Source of the DNA: Streptomyces sp. SID8352
GTDB taxonomy: Bacteria > Actinomycetota > Actinomycetes > Streptomycetales > Streptomycetaceae
Assembly: GCF_009862265.1 (NCBI RefSeq)
Contig: NZ_WWGX01000032.1
Span: forward strand, 19,538 to 83,537
Direction of reading: 5' to 3'
Length of the DNA: 64,000 nucleotides
Positions 26,401-36,500 of this stretch are shown in pieces. A program made the translations under genes and the position numbers. Positions within the stretch are counted from its first letter, which is position 1. Every line of letters starts with the position of its first letter. The notes under the pieces are model-generated. The model did not search any database and was not told the origin of the DNA. It saw nothing but the letters and a program-made list of their open reading frames with translations.

Positions 26401-27351
26401 CCCCGGCCCGACCCGCTCACCGTGCCCGCCGGCCGACGGAGCCGTACCGCGCGCGCCCCGCGGGACGCCCGGCGCACCGGGACCGGGCGCACCGCCCGGA
26501 CTCCCCGTTCCCGTGCCGCCCTCCGCGCCGGGGGACGCCTCCCTGCGCCCCGCGCCCGGCCCCGGCGGCGTACCGCCGCGCCGGGGCGCCCTGGCGGTGG
26601 TGGGCGTGGCCCCGGCGGACCCGCCGCCGGACCGCCCGGCCCCGGAAGGGCCCGACGGGGTCCCGGATCCGCCCGGCCCGCCCGCCGGTGTGCCCGGCGC
26701 CGGTGAGGTTCCGGACGCGGTCCCCGAGGGTCCCGTGCCGCCCGGCCCGCCCCGGGTCACCGGCGGGCGGGGCGCCCGCTCCGGGGCCGACACGGAGGGC
26801 CCGTCCGGCGTCACCGGTGTTTCACGTGAAACCGCCGCTCCCCGCGCCCTGCCCGGCGCCCGCGCGGCCCGCCCGTCCGAGGACGGCGCGCCCTCCCCCG
26901 GGCCAAGGTCCTCCGCGCCCGGCCCGCCGTCGTTCTCCGGCCGCAGCGCGCGGAGCAGCAGCGGTCCCCCGTCGTCGCGGGCGGCCCGCGGGGACGGCGG
27001 GCGGGTGACGCCTTGGACCAGTCCGGTGGGCGCCGTGGGCAGCAGGGCATGGCCGAGGCCGGTGTCGAAGGCGGGGTTCTGCCAGGCGGCCAGGCGCGCG
27101 CGGAAGGCGAGGCCGTCGCTGACGCCGAGCGGGGCGCGGGCCACGGTCAGCACCGGCGGGGCGGTGGCGCGCCAGCCGCCGTCCCAGTCCCCGGGCACGG
27201 TGGAGGAGCCCCCGCCGCTGGACGGATCCGGCGGCGTCGGCGGACCGGTCCGCGGGGAGCCGTCCGCCCCGGCCGTCCCGGCGGACGGTGCCGCCGGACC
27301 GGCCACCGCCCCCCGGGAGGACCGGCGGCGCCACATCTCCCGCCATGCCAT
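23464..27351 (-). CDS. large disordered CIS protein (possible tape-measure/effector)
   Basis: 1295 aa from ATG at 27351. Only the ends look folded: residues 55-115 (WDGGWRATAPPVLTVARAPL, FRARLAAWQNPAFDTGLGHA) and the last 40 (GLDLDDLARRLLDPVARLLR, TELRRGRDRTGRPHD). The roughly 1100 residues between are Gly/Ala/Pro/Ser-rich and hydrophilic, with short repeats (GAGAGAGAG, AAHSAAAHSAAAHSA). The constant position between DUF6760 and tube 2, plus conserved-looking ends, says this is a real CIS component with variable filler. Tape measure, chaperone-like scaffold or lumen cargo are all possible, and I cannot tell which. A parS-type palindrome lies inside. Confidence 0.85.
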   Translation of the reverse strand: MAWREMWRRRSSRGAVAGPAAPSAGTAGADGSPRTGPPTPPDPSSGGGSSTVPGDWDGGWRATAPPVLTVARAPLGVSDGLAFRARLAAWQNPAFDTGLGHALLPTAPTGLVQGVTRPPSPRAARDDGGPLLLRALRPENDGGPGAEDLGPGEGAPSSDGRAARAPGRARGAAVSRETPVTPDGPSVSAPERAPRPPVTRGGPGGTGPSGTASGTSPAPGTPAGGPGGSGTPSGPSGAGRSGGGSAGATPTTARAPRRGGTPPGPGAGRREASPGAEGGTGTGSPGGAPGPGAPGVPRGARGTAPSAGGHGERVGPGAPGASGGSGGPAGPGVPGVPGGSGGGSGSARAGAGAGAGAGAGAGVAGAGASGGGGGASGPDGADGPGGRTAPGGTAGPEGVRGAGEPGRGPAERGLVSGGAPLTRSPLSPSTSSPPAVQRSALPGAGAALAPDGAGRALAGSLELPVVRAVRVVPGSESGPPAPGTADPAVRAAGPGASGPGSTGGGARAAGSGAAVPVRPVGPPTTVARRPAAPVRRLPALRPAPAPAPGGAAAPGATASAARPGAGGAPVPSRDGAPLGGREPLGTPLGGPSAPAAAHSAAAHSAAAHSASSAPGGPVGPGAAPALPVVRPAAEGARGPSGDAPGTTGGGTGPGASGGGTAAGASGGRAPAAGSGGPAAAPVHGTGASAHGKGTSAHGTGASAREAGASVPGEAPTTAVRNLDGDSPAPSGGTPVRSRAGLGAPLGELPPTAAPLRDGPGVPTAPPGPALPVLRSRSDGARGPAGGFPGASDRVPGGSGTAADGPGPGAGARARGGLGAPLPALPPGAEPAGPHGSSHGSHGSRAGAGPADRRAAGAGAGGGRAPDGPPPRPSATASGVSGGPSIQRAPAVGAVRPTVGEAPLLGSGPGAEAARTPTAPTVPTAPGAEASGSVLHPGAPGTPLVSARPAPTATAPGATPGGATAPTAAEPPPRTAPSASAPRYGALARPAAGPTGTPSPGGGGQRPRTAARPVVVARAVRGGVPAPRALASPALSLLAARPLTLNTRPVEGAVPAAAPRPSGRPVVAARWPGAFDPVGRAASAHGPVGSGPGPGTVPPPSAHGIVPRPPAVSAPGPRSAAAPRPGTGTPPPAATLPPVQRAAAPGHHRAHGPAPGAVPVVRPAAPAAPPPAPARTLPVGVAQASPPPAPVRPVPARPPAPARPPAPAGAAARTPVQRDVTGVPARAAPAPPPAPAPAPAPAPPHGSAGAGPDSPQDPGLDLDDLARRLLDPVARLLRTELRRGRDRTGRPHDGRR
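25523..25567. repeat. 15-bp tandem repeat, 3 copies, inside disordered CIS gene
   Basis: Three identical GCGGAGTGCGCGGCG units encode repeated AAHSA on the minus strand. In-frame repeat length keeps the reading frame open, consistent with slippage expansion. Confidence 0.9.
26271..26309. repeat. hexanucleotide CACCGG repeat, about 6.5 copies
   Basis: An uninterrupted CACCGG run encoding alternating Gly-Ala on the minus strand, inside the disordered CIS protein. A likely site of copy-number variation. Confidence 0.9.
26819..26832. promoter_or_regulatory. parS: parS-type ParB-binding palindrome
   Basis: GTTTCACGTGAAAC is a perfect 14-bp palindrome, identical to the parS core of Streptomyces and Bacillus. 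It is bound by ParB for chromosome segregation and lies in ori-proximal clusters. In the 16-bp consensus form 15 of 16 positions match (T before, C instead of A after). It lies within the coding frame of the 1295-aa protein, read as VSRET. By chance this 14-mer is very unlikely in DNA this GC-rich. Confidence 0.88.
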
Positions 27352-27354
27352 GTG

Positions 27355-27513
27355 CTAACCGCCTTCGTTCACACGGGTGTTGATCCGGGCGATCTCGTCC
27401 ACCCACTGGCGGCGCTCGCCATGGGTCAGGCCGAGGATCTCCTCACGGGGCCAGTGGAAGTGATAGGCGATGTACGCGATCTCCTCCCGGAGCCGGGGAA
27501 GGGCGTACGTCAC
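27355..27513 (-). CDS. DUF6760-family small CIS protein
   Basis: 52 aa from GTG at 27513 in a GTGA overlap with the preceding gene; the TAG stop is 3 bp before the next ATG. The sequence LREEIAYIAYHFHWPREEIL, then LTHGERRQWVDEIARINTRV, matches the DUF6760 pattern found in Streptomyces CIS loci. It is all helical and soluble. Too short for many gene finders, but start-stop coupling on both sides supports it. Likely an assembly factor acting with the neighbouring 172-aa protein (inference). Confidence 0.9.
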   Translation of the reverse strand: MTYALPRLREEIAYIAYHFHWPREEILGLTHGERRQWVDEIARINTRVNEGG

Positions 27514-28028
27514 GATTCCCCCAGGCGCCCACCCGAGAGGTCGACCTCGAAACCGCCCGAGCAGTGCGGGCAGGTGACCGCCGCGCGGGTGTGGCCCTCG
27601 CTGTTGACGCGCCGGTAGAAGTCCTGGAGGAACGCCACATCGGTGGCGTACATCCGCTCCACCACCCCGGCGTGCACATCGGTGACGGTGCCGATCCGGG
27701 TGATCACCTGGCTGAGCAGCACCACGCTGAGGTACGCCGGGTTCTCCTTGACCCGCAGGTCGATCTGGGGCCGCAGCTCGTCGCGGGCCGTGGCCAGCCG
27801 CATCGAGCCGTGGCGGTGCACCGTGCCCGCCTCGTCCACGTATCCGCGCGGCAGCTCGAACTCGAACTCCGTGCGCAGCCCGTGCTCCTCCCGGTGCCCG
27901 GCGGCCGGGGAGGACGCGGCCGGAGGGGGTGCGGGGGATGCGGGGGCGGCCGGCTCCGCCGTCCGGGCGGGGTCCGTGGCCCGGAGGATCTCCTCCACGT
28001 TGCCCGCGGTCACCGTGCGCCGTCTCAT
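27510..28028 (-). CDS. CIS protein with C-terminal zinc-finger-like motif
   Basis: 172 aa from ATG at 28028, ATGA overlap with tube 1. After a Pro/Ala-rich stretch (25-50) comes a conserved-looking domain: FELPRGYVDEAGTVHRHGSM, VKENPAYLSVVLLSQVITRI and MYATDVAFLQDFYRRVN. The end has CPHC, half of a zinc knuckle. Homologues at this position in CIS loci are annotated as phage tail assembly proteins (recalled). It probably works with DUF6760, analogous to the paired tail-assembly chaperones encoded between tube and tape-measure genes in phages (inference). Confidence 0.85.
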   Translation of the reverse strand: MRRRTVTAGNVEEILRATDPARTAEPAAPASPAPPPAASSPAAGHREEHGLRTEFEFELPRGYVDEAGTVHRHGSMRLATARDELRPQIDLRVKENPAYLSVVLLSQVITRIGTVTDVHAGVVERMYATDVAFLQDFYRRVNSEGHTRAAVTCPHCSGGFEVDLSGGRLGES

Positions 28029-28465
28029 TCGACGATGATCTCCTCGAACACGATCGTGACGGACTCGGTGGCCGGGGACGACTCGCCGGCCCGCAGCGAG
28101 GGGCCCTCCCACCGCGAGGCCCAGCCCTGCATGAGCTGGATGCGGCGGACGGTGTTGCCCTCGGAGTCCTTGATCTCGATGGTCAGGTTCTGCCGCGCGG
28201 AGTTCACGGCCCCGTTGTTCAGGGTCTCCTTGATCCACTTGGTGAACTCGCTGCTCTGGTCGAGCCCGCGGGTGATGGTGATCTCACCGGCCTGCCGCGC
28301 CCCGGGCTGCTTGCGGATGATCTGCTTGCCCTCGGCGCTGACCTGCTTGACCTCGACGACCTCCTCCTCGACCGTCAGTCCGCTGATCTCCTGGACCGAC
28401 TCGACGAGATAGCCGCCGAGCTGCACGCCGAAGACATGGGTGGAAAGCGCGTCGCCCGTTGCCAT
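28025..28465 (-). CDS. tail tube protein 1 (gp19 family), major inner tube
   Basis: 146 aa from ATG at 28465. Pattern of the major CIS tube protein: HVFGVQLGGYLVESVQEISG, LTVEEEVVEVKQVSAEGKQI, IRKQPGARQAGEITITRGLD and SSEFTKWIKETLNNGAVNSA. It stacks as hexamers inside the sheath. It lies 33 bp after the sheath gene, so the two most abundant proteins are co-transcribed first in this unit. Confidence 0.96.
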   Translation of the reverse strand: MATGDALSTHVFGVQLGGYLVESVQEISGLTVEEEVVEVKQVSAEGKQIIRKQPGARQAGEITITRGLDQSSEFTKWIKETLNNGAVNSARQNLTIEIKDSEGNTVRRIQLMQGWASRWEGPSLRAGESSPATESVTIVFEEIIVE

Positions 28466-28498
28466 GACTGTCTGTCACCTTTCCCTGCGACCCGCGGG

Positions 28499-30058
<1,560 letters not shown>

Positions 30059-30481
30059 GCGCGCTCCTTAGCGTCCTGGCGGGGTCTGGCGGGTCACCTG
30101 TGCCCAGGCCGAGTCTGCGGGGCGGGCGGGGAGCGGACCAGGGGCCGTCGGCCCCGGCCGGGGGCAAGACCGCTGCCCCTCCCTGCCGGTGCCGACCGCC
30201 CGGCCGCCCCCCGGTGCTGCCCCCGCGCTGTCCGCACGGACCTGGACGCCTCCCGGACGGGGAGCCGGAGTCCGGCGGGCGGAGCGGGGCGTGGTGCCGC
30301 GTGATGCGCGGGGAGGGTGCCCCCGCGGACGGGGGCGACGGGCGGAACGCGGCGTGATCCGCGGGAGGGACGCGCCTTCGGACGGGGACCGCGGGCGCCG
30401 CGGGGCGGGGGCACGGCGGGCATCGGGACGGCCGGGCGGGACGGTCGGCGGAACGCCCGCGCGCGGCCCGTCGCGGCCGTG
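30059..30481. other. intergenic spacer upstream of the sheath gene
   Basis: 423 bp, the largest gap inside the CIS locus, probably holding the promoter for the sheath-to-baseplate unit. The sequence near the sheath start is TAAGGAGCGCGC before ATG. I see no clear -35/-10 pair. Open frames here are Arg/Pro-rich shadows. Confidence 0.6.
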
Positions 30482-32815
30482 TCACGCCCCCGTCGCGTCC
30501 GCCAGGTAGGGGCCGAACTCCGTCTCCAGGACCAGGCGGCCCAGCTTGCGGTACTCCTGCGCGACCGCCGCCATCAGTTCCCGCATGGTGAGCGGCGCTC
30601 CGGACTCGGCCGCCAGATAGGCGGCGGTGAGGGCGCAGGCCCGGATGGAGCCGCCGGCGAGTTCGAAGCGGGTCGCGCAGAAGTCGAGGTCGAGGTCTCC
30701 GCCCCGGGGCAGCCGGTCGCCCAGGCAGCGGTCCCACAGCGCGCGCCGCTGGTCCGGGTCGGGCACCGGGAAGTCGGCCACCACGTCCAGCCGGCGGGTG
30801 AACGCCTCGTCCAGGTTGGCCCGCAGATTGGTGGTCAGCACCGCGATCCCGTCGAACGACTCCATCCGCTGGAGCAGGTACGCCGACTCGATGTTGGCGT
30901 GCCGGTCGTGCGCGTCCTTGACCTCCGCGCGCTTGCCGAAGATCGCGTCGGCCTCGTCGAAGAGGAGCACCGCGTTGACCGCCGACGCCTCGGTGAAGAT
31001 CCGCTCCAGGTTCTTCTCGGTCTCCCCCACGTACTTGTCGACCACCGTGGACAGGTCGACGACGTACAGGTCCATGCCCAGGTCCGCCGCGACGACCTCG
31101 GCCGACATGGTCTTCCCGGTGCCCGATCCGCCCGCGAACAGGGCGATCACCCCGCGCCCCCGCCCGCCGCCGGGCCGCATCCCCCACTGCCCGAGGACCC
31201 GCTCGCGGTGGCGGGCCCGCAGCGCCAGTTCGCGCAGCCGCCGGTGGGTCGCCGGGGGCAGGACCAGGTCGTCCCAGCCGACGCCCGGCTCCACCCGGCG
31301 GGCGAGCCGGTCGAGCCCGGCGCCGTTCTGCGCCCGCACGGCGGTGCGCAGGTCCTCCGGGGTGACCGGGCGGCCCGCGAGGGCGGCGGTACGGACGGCC
31401 GCGTCGGCGGCGCGGCGCACCTGGCCCCCGTCCAGCCGGTGCGCGGCGACGGCACGGGCGAGCGCACCGGCGTCACCGGCCGCCTCCCCGGCACCACCGG
31501 GCGCGAGGCCGTCGGCGGCCCGCTCCAGGGCATGCCGCCAGCGCTCGGCCTGCCGCTCGGGGGCGGGCGCCGGCACGGAGAGCACGACGGGGGTGTCGGC
31601 CGCCCACGCCGGGTCCCAGCCGTCGCCCCCGTGCACCACCAGGGGGCGCCCGCGCAGCGCGGCGCACAGCGTCCCCAGGGCGCGGGCGCGTTCGGCGGGC
31701 GGCTCGGGCAGCGCCTCCAGCGGTCCGAGGACGACCCCGGCGCCGGTCAGCCGCGCCTCCAGCGCCACGACCCGGGCCAGGTCCGGCAGGTCGGCGGAGC
31801 GCCGGGAGAGCGCCGCCGCGTCCAGCACCAGCGGGGGCGGCCCGGCGGCGCGCAGGGCGGCGACGGCCAGGCCCGCCGCGTCGCCGCCCAGGCCGCGCAA
31901 CCGGACCAGCCCGGCGCCCGCGCCGGCCGCGTCGGCCACCCGGCGGGCCGCGGCCGGGTCGGCGGTGGGGTCCCCGGGCACGTCGGCGAGCACCCCGGCG
32001 AGCCGGGCGTCGGGCCGGGCGTCGCCCAGCAGGTGCGCGGTGACCCGGTCGGGGACCCGCAGCACCCGGGACAGCGGCGGCAGCCCGGGGTCGGCGACCT
32101 CCAGCAGACCGCCCGCGACCAGCGGCGACCCGGGGGCGAGCCGGAACCGGGCGGGCGAGACCCCGGAGAGCCCGCACAGTTCCAGGGCCAGCCCGGTGGT
32201 GGGGCGGCGGCGCGTCAGGTCGTCGTGGAGGTAGCCGTAGAGGCGCTCGAAGCGGGCGTCCAGGTCGGGCGCGAGGGCGACCAGCAGCAGGTCCAGGTCG
32301 AGCGGGGCGAGGCCGAACCGCCGGGCGAGGACGCCGAGCACGGAACCGGGCGGCGGGTGCGGGGCGTCGTGGGCGGGCAGGCCGAGCCCGCCCGGCTCGT
32401 CCAGCAGCCGGGCCACGGCGGCAGGCGAGAGGTACTGGCCCCGGTAGGGGTCGTCGGGGTCGGGGTCGGCGGCGCGCCGCGCGGCCACCGCCTGCCGCAC
32501 CCGCTCCTCGACGGCCGCCAGCCGCTCCCAGAGGTACGCGGCCCCGGGACCGCCGACGGCGGCGCCGTCAGCATCCCCACCGACGGCGGCGCCGTCAGCG
32601 ACGGCCCCCGGCGGGGACGGAGGGTCCGGGGCACCGGCCGTGCCCGGGACACCGGCCGCGCCGTCAGCGACGGACCCCGGCGGGAACGGGACGTCCGGGG
32701 CACCCGCGGCACCGTCGGTGTCCGGGGCGCCGGCGGTGCCCTCCGTACCGGAGCGGGCGTCCCGGTCCTCCGCGCGGTCCCGCGCGCGGCCCCCCGGCAG
32801 CACGATGTGCGTCAC
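30482..32815 (-). CDS. AAA+ ATPase of the CIS locus
   Basis: 777 aa from GTG at 32815 in a GTGA overlap with DUF4255. Residues 1-75 are a disordered Asp/Gly/Ala repeat. The middle is a degenerate first ATPase-like module (LLVALAPDLDARFERLYGYL). The C-terminal AAA+ module has Walker A GGSGTGKT near 560, Walker B VLLFDEADAIFGKR near 615, sensor VLTTNLRANLDEAF and arginine finger FTRRLDVVADFP. CIS-associated AAA+ proteins of this type (Afp15-like) are thought to act in particle assembly or maturation. Family length is usual. Confidence 0.94.
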   Translation of the reverse strand: MTHIVLPGGRARDRAEDRDARSGTEGTAGAPDTDGAAGAPDVPFPPGSVADGAAGVPGTAGAPDPPSPPGAVADGAAVGGDADGAAVGGPGAAYLWERLAAVEERVRQAVAARRAADPDPDDPYRGQYLSPAAVARLLDEPGGLGLPAHDAPHPPPGSVLGVLARRFGLAPLDLDLLLVALAPDLDARFERLYGYLHDDLTRRRPTTGLALELCGLSGVSPARFRLAPGSPLVAGGLLEVADPGLPPLSRVLRVPDRVTAHLLGDARPDARLAGVLADVPGDPTADPAAARRVADAAGAGAGLVRLRGLGGDAAGLAVAALRAAGPPPLVLDAAALSRRSADLPDLARVVALEARLTGAGVVLGPLEALPEPPAERARALGTLCAALRGRPLVVHGGDGWDPAWAADTPVVLSVPAPAPERQAERWRHALERAADGLAPGGAGEAAGDAGALARAVAAHRLDGGQVRRAADAAVRTAALAGRPVTPEDLRTAVRAQNGAGLDRLARRVEPGVGWDDLVLPPATHRRLRELALRARHRERVLGQWGMRPGGGRGRGVIALFAGGSGTGKTMSAEVVAADLGMDLYVVDLSTVVDKYVGETEKNLERIFTEASAVNAVLLFDEADAIFGKRAEVKDAHDRHANIESAYLLQRMESFDGIAVLTTNLRANLDEAFTRRLDVVADFPVPDPDQRRALWDRCLGDRLPRGGDLDLDFCATRFELAGGSIRACALTAAYLAAESGAPLTMRELMAAVAQEYRKLGRLVLETEFGPYLADATGA

Positions 32816-33558
32816 GGCCGGCGCTCCCCCCGGCGACGGCGGGCGGGGGCGGGGCCCCGGTCCCTGGGGGCGGCGAAGCCCTCCGCGCCCGGGTCACCGG
32901 TCTCCGTGTAGCGCAGCCGCCGCCCCGGTGCCGTGCCGCCGCCCTCGCCGTCCCGGGCGGAGCCGTCGACGCGCTGGGCGGAGCCGTCGACGCGCTGGGC
33001 GGAGCGGACCACCAGTCCCTCGGTGACCGGCGGCGCGACGGCCCGGGTGACGCCCGCGAGCGGTGCCCGCACCCGCACGCCGAGCGACGCCTTCAGCTCA
33101 CCGCCGAGCGCCGACCACACGTCGGCGGCCTCCGGCGCGTCCAGCCCGGTCCCGGCGGTGTCCAGCGCCACGGTCAGACCCAGCTCCGCGAGGGAGCCGG
33201 TGAGCAGCCGGGCGGGCAGGGTGTCGGCGGCGGCGAGGCCGGCGAGCACCTGGGACAGCAGCCGGTGCTCGTCCTGCGGGCGGCCCGCCCACGCCGTGAC
33301 CAGGTACGTCAGGTGGAACCAGCGCGGCGGGGAGCGCCGCGCCACGAGGTGCCCCTCCTCGTCGTACACCTCCTCGGTGCCGCTGCCGCGCCGGACCGCG
33401 TCCTCGCGCAGGTCGTAGAGGAAGACGCAGACCGTGGGGGCGGTGCGGCGCGCCGCCCAGTCCCGGGTGGGGGCGTCGAAGACGACATCGACGCCGGAGG
33501 CCTCCAGGCCGGACTCCGTGAGCAGGCGCCGCAGCGCCTCGTCCACCTCGTGGATCAC
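32812..33558 (-). CDS. DUF4255-family protein (CIS tube/sheath terminator-like)
   Basis: 248 aa from GTG at 33558 in a GTGA overlap with the propeller gene. Family pattern: IHEVDEALRRLLTESG, VDVVFDAPTRDW, PTVCVFLYDLREDAVRR, PRWFHLTYLVTAWAGRPQDE and LLSQVLAGLAAADTLPARLL. DUF4255 proteins (Afp16-like) cap the distal end of the tube and sheath and fix length. The C-terminal tail is disordered and carries a duplicated SAQRVDG from a 21-bp direct repeat at 32957-32998. Confidence 0.93.
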   Translation of the reverse strand: MIHEVDEALRRLLTESGLEASGVDVVFDAPTRDWAARRTAPTVCVFLYDLREDAVRRGSGTEEVYDEEGHLVARRSPPRWFHLTYLVTAWAGRPQDEHRLLSQVLAGLAAADTLPARLLTGSLAELGLTVALDTAGTGLDAPEAADVWSALGGELKASLGVRVRAPLAGVTRAVAPPVTEGLVVRSAQRVDGSAQRVDGSARDGEGGGTAPGRRLRYTETGDPGAEGFAAPRDRGPAPARRRRGERRP

Positions 33559-36500
33559 CGGCGGTTCACCTCGTCCGGCGGCTGGACGGTGCCGCTGACC
33601 ACCAGGAAGTCCGTGGTCACCGGTGAGAACCCGGGGCCCCGGGCGGTGATGGTCCGCGGCCCCGTCCGGTCCTTGGCCAGGATCAGGAGCTGGCCGATGA
33701 AGGTCCCGTCGGCCAGCGGCACGGTGGGCGCCGCCGCCGCGGTGATCCCCGGCTTCCAGGCGAACCGGACCGGCACCCCCGGCGGGAAGTCCCGCCCGCG
33801 CACCGAGGTGACGAAGCCGGGCTTGCCGATGGCGGGCACGGCCACGATGCGCGGCTGGAGGACGCGCAGCCGCTGCCGGGCGGTGTTGTCGCGCGGGTCG
33901 GCGTCCGTGCCGGTGGTGGTGAGGACCGCGGTGGCCTCGCCGGTGAACGCCCTGCGGGGACTGAGCACCACCGTCAGCACGGCGCTCCCGCCGGGCCGCA
34001 GGTCGGGCAGGGCGCACACCCAGGAGGCGTCGCAGCCGGGCGGCGGCCCGTTGCCGGGCACGCCCGGGGGCAGGCCGATGCGCAGCCGGAGCCCGGTGGC
34101 GAGCGCGTCGCGCCCGTTGCGCACGGTGTAGGTGACCACGACGCGTCCGCCGACGTAGCCGGGGTTCGGCTGGGCCGTGACGCGCACGCCCGGTCCGGCC
34201 CGGGGCGCGGGCGGCGGTGGCGGCACGGGCACGGGGGGCACGGGGGGCGCGGGCGGCGCGGGCGGCGCGGGCGGCACCGGGACCGAGGACGTCGGGGTGG
34301 GCGTCGGGGTGGGCTCGGGGGTCGGGGTCGGGGTGTCGGTCGGAGTCGGGGTGTCGGTCGGCGTCGGGGTGTCCGTCGGCGTCGGGGTGGGCTCCGGAGC
34401 CTCCCGTACGGGCACCACCGTCCGCCCGGCGTTGTCCTCCGGCCGGGGGTCGAGCACCGCGCCGGTGACCGACCAGTCGACGGGCGCGTCCCCCGGGGTG
34501 ACCCCCGTCAGGGTCACGTCCACCGGCACGGCCGCGCCCGGCGGCACCACGCCCACGTCGCACTGGAGGGACTCCGGGTCGCAGACGCCGTCCGGCGGGG
34601 TCAGCCCGGTGACGCGGGCCCCGGGCGGCGGGGCGACGGTCAGCCGGGTGCCGGGCGAGGCGGCCGGGCCCTGGTTGACGATCTCGACGCGGACCGTGGT
34701 GGTCTCCCCGACGATGACCTCGCCGGTGGTGGCGGGGGCACGGACCGCGAGGTCCACCCACTGCTGGACGCTCGGCTCCTTCTGCCGTCCCGGCAGCCCG
34801 CTGGTGATCCGGGTCAGCGCGCCGGACTCGATGTCCAGCAGCTTCAGGTCCTCGGGGGAGTTGGGCTCCGGCTCGGGCCGGGCGCTGATCACCAGTCCGG
34901 TGCCGTCGGCCGTCCAGGCCGCGTCCCGGGGCTGGTAGGGCCCGGTGGCCTCGGGCAGTTCGCGGCGGCAGCCGTCGTCGGTGCCGCGGGCCGCGACGGG
35001 CAGCAGGACCCGGCAGCCGTCGCCCTCCGGGGAGACCAGCAGGATGCCGTTGCGCTCGTCGAACAGCCCGGCGCCGTTCTTGCGGTTGAAGGCGATGCCG
35101 CGGCCGTCCGGGGAGAACGCCGGGCTGTCGTCGATGACCTCGCACTCCCCCGGGCAGACGGCGGCGCTCAGGTCGCGCTGCCGGGTCAGGTCGTCCACCG
35201 GCGCGGTCCAGATGTGCTTGTTGCCGCCGTTCCCGTTGATCACCTGCCGCCGGGTGAAGGCGAGCACCGTGCCGTCGGGAGACCAGGCGGGCTGGGCGTC
35301 GTCCCCGGCGAACTGTCCGGCCGGGGGGACGACCTCCCCGAGCAGCTCCCCGGTGGCGGCGTCCGCCACCAGCACCCGGCGGGGTCCCGCGGTGTCGTCG
35401 GAGCGGCCGGGCGAGGTCCGGGTGAAGGCGAGGAACCTGCCGTCCGGGGAGAACGCGGGGTCGGTGTCCCAGTCCTCGGGGCCGCGCCCGGCGAGCGGCA
35501 CGGGGGCCGGATTGGCGCCGTCGGCGTCCACCAGCCAGATCCGCTCGACCCGCTTGCCGTCGACGGTCTCGAAGCGGGTCACCACGATCCGGCGCCCGTC
35601 GGGGGTGTAGCTCTGCCGCTCGTGCCAGGGGTCGTAGCCGGGCGCGGGCAGGAACAGCGGGTTCTTCCGCGGGTCGAGGTTGGTGTCGGCGGCCGGGTCC
35701 TCGGTGAGGATGGTCAGCCCCAGGTCGCGGGGGTCGGAGCCGTCGCCCCGGACGTCCTGGAGGGTCGCCACGTGCGGGCCGTCGGGACCGGCGGCCGTGG
35801 TCCGCTCGACGACGGTGCCGCCGCCGTAGAGGGGGCCGAGCCAGGTGGGGGAGGTGATCTCGCGGTCCTCGCTGAGCACCACCTCCGGGGTGTCCGCGGA
35901 GTGCGCGGTCGTCCGGAACACGTGCCTCCAGTCGCCCTCGCAGTCGCAGGTCCGGTCGGGGCTGAGGAACAGCAACTGGTTCCCGTCGGGCATCCAGGCC
36001 GCCCCGTGGGTGTCCCAGCCGGCCTGCGCGCCCGCGAGCAGCGGCTGGTCGGTGGTCCCGTCGGTCACCCGCAGCCGGGAGGTCCGCTGCCCGGGAGCGG
36101 TGGCGGTGTAGGCGATCAGGCCGCGGTGCGCGGGGTCGTCGACGGGGTTCCAGACCGGCTCGGTGGCCGCGCCGGCCGCCGGGTCGCTGACCCGCACGGC
36201 CGCGCCCCCGGCCAGCGGGCGGACCAGGATCTGCCGCCCGGCGTACGTTCCGTCGTCCCCGGAGTACGCGAGGCGGCCCCCGTCGGGGGAGACGGTGGGG
36301 TGCTCCTCGTCACCGGGGGTGTCGGTGAGCCGGGTCAGCCCGGTGCCGTCGGTGCGCACCAGCCAGAGGTCGCGCTGGCGGCCGCCGCCGGGCCCGCCGG
36401 GTTCGTCCGAGTCGAAGACCACGGCCGCGCCGTCGGGCGTCAGCCGGGGGTGCGCGGCGGTACGGCCGCTGGTGAGGCGGCGGACGGAGCCGTCGGGGGC

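Noticed and set aside
22825..27358. Very long open frames on the plus strand opposite the tube 2 and large disordered CIS genes
   Set aside because: They are complements of Gly/Ala/Pro repeats; in GC-rich DNA stops are rare on all frames. Only the minus strand has ribosome sites, start-stop overlaps and recognisable ends.
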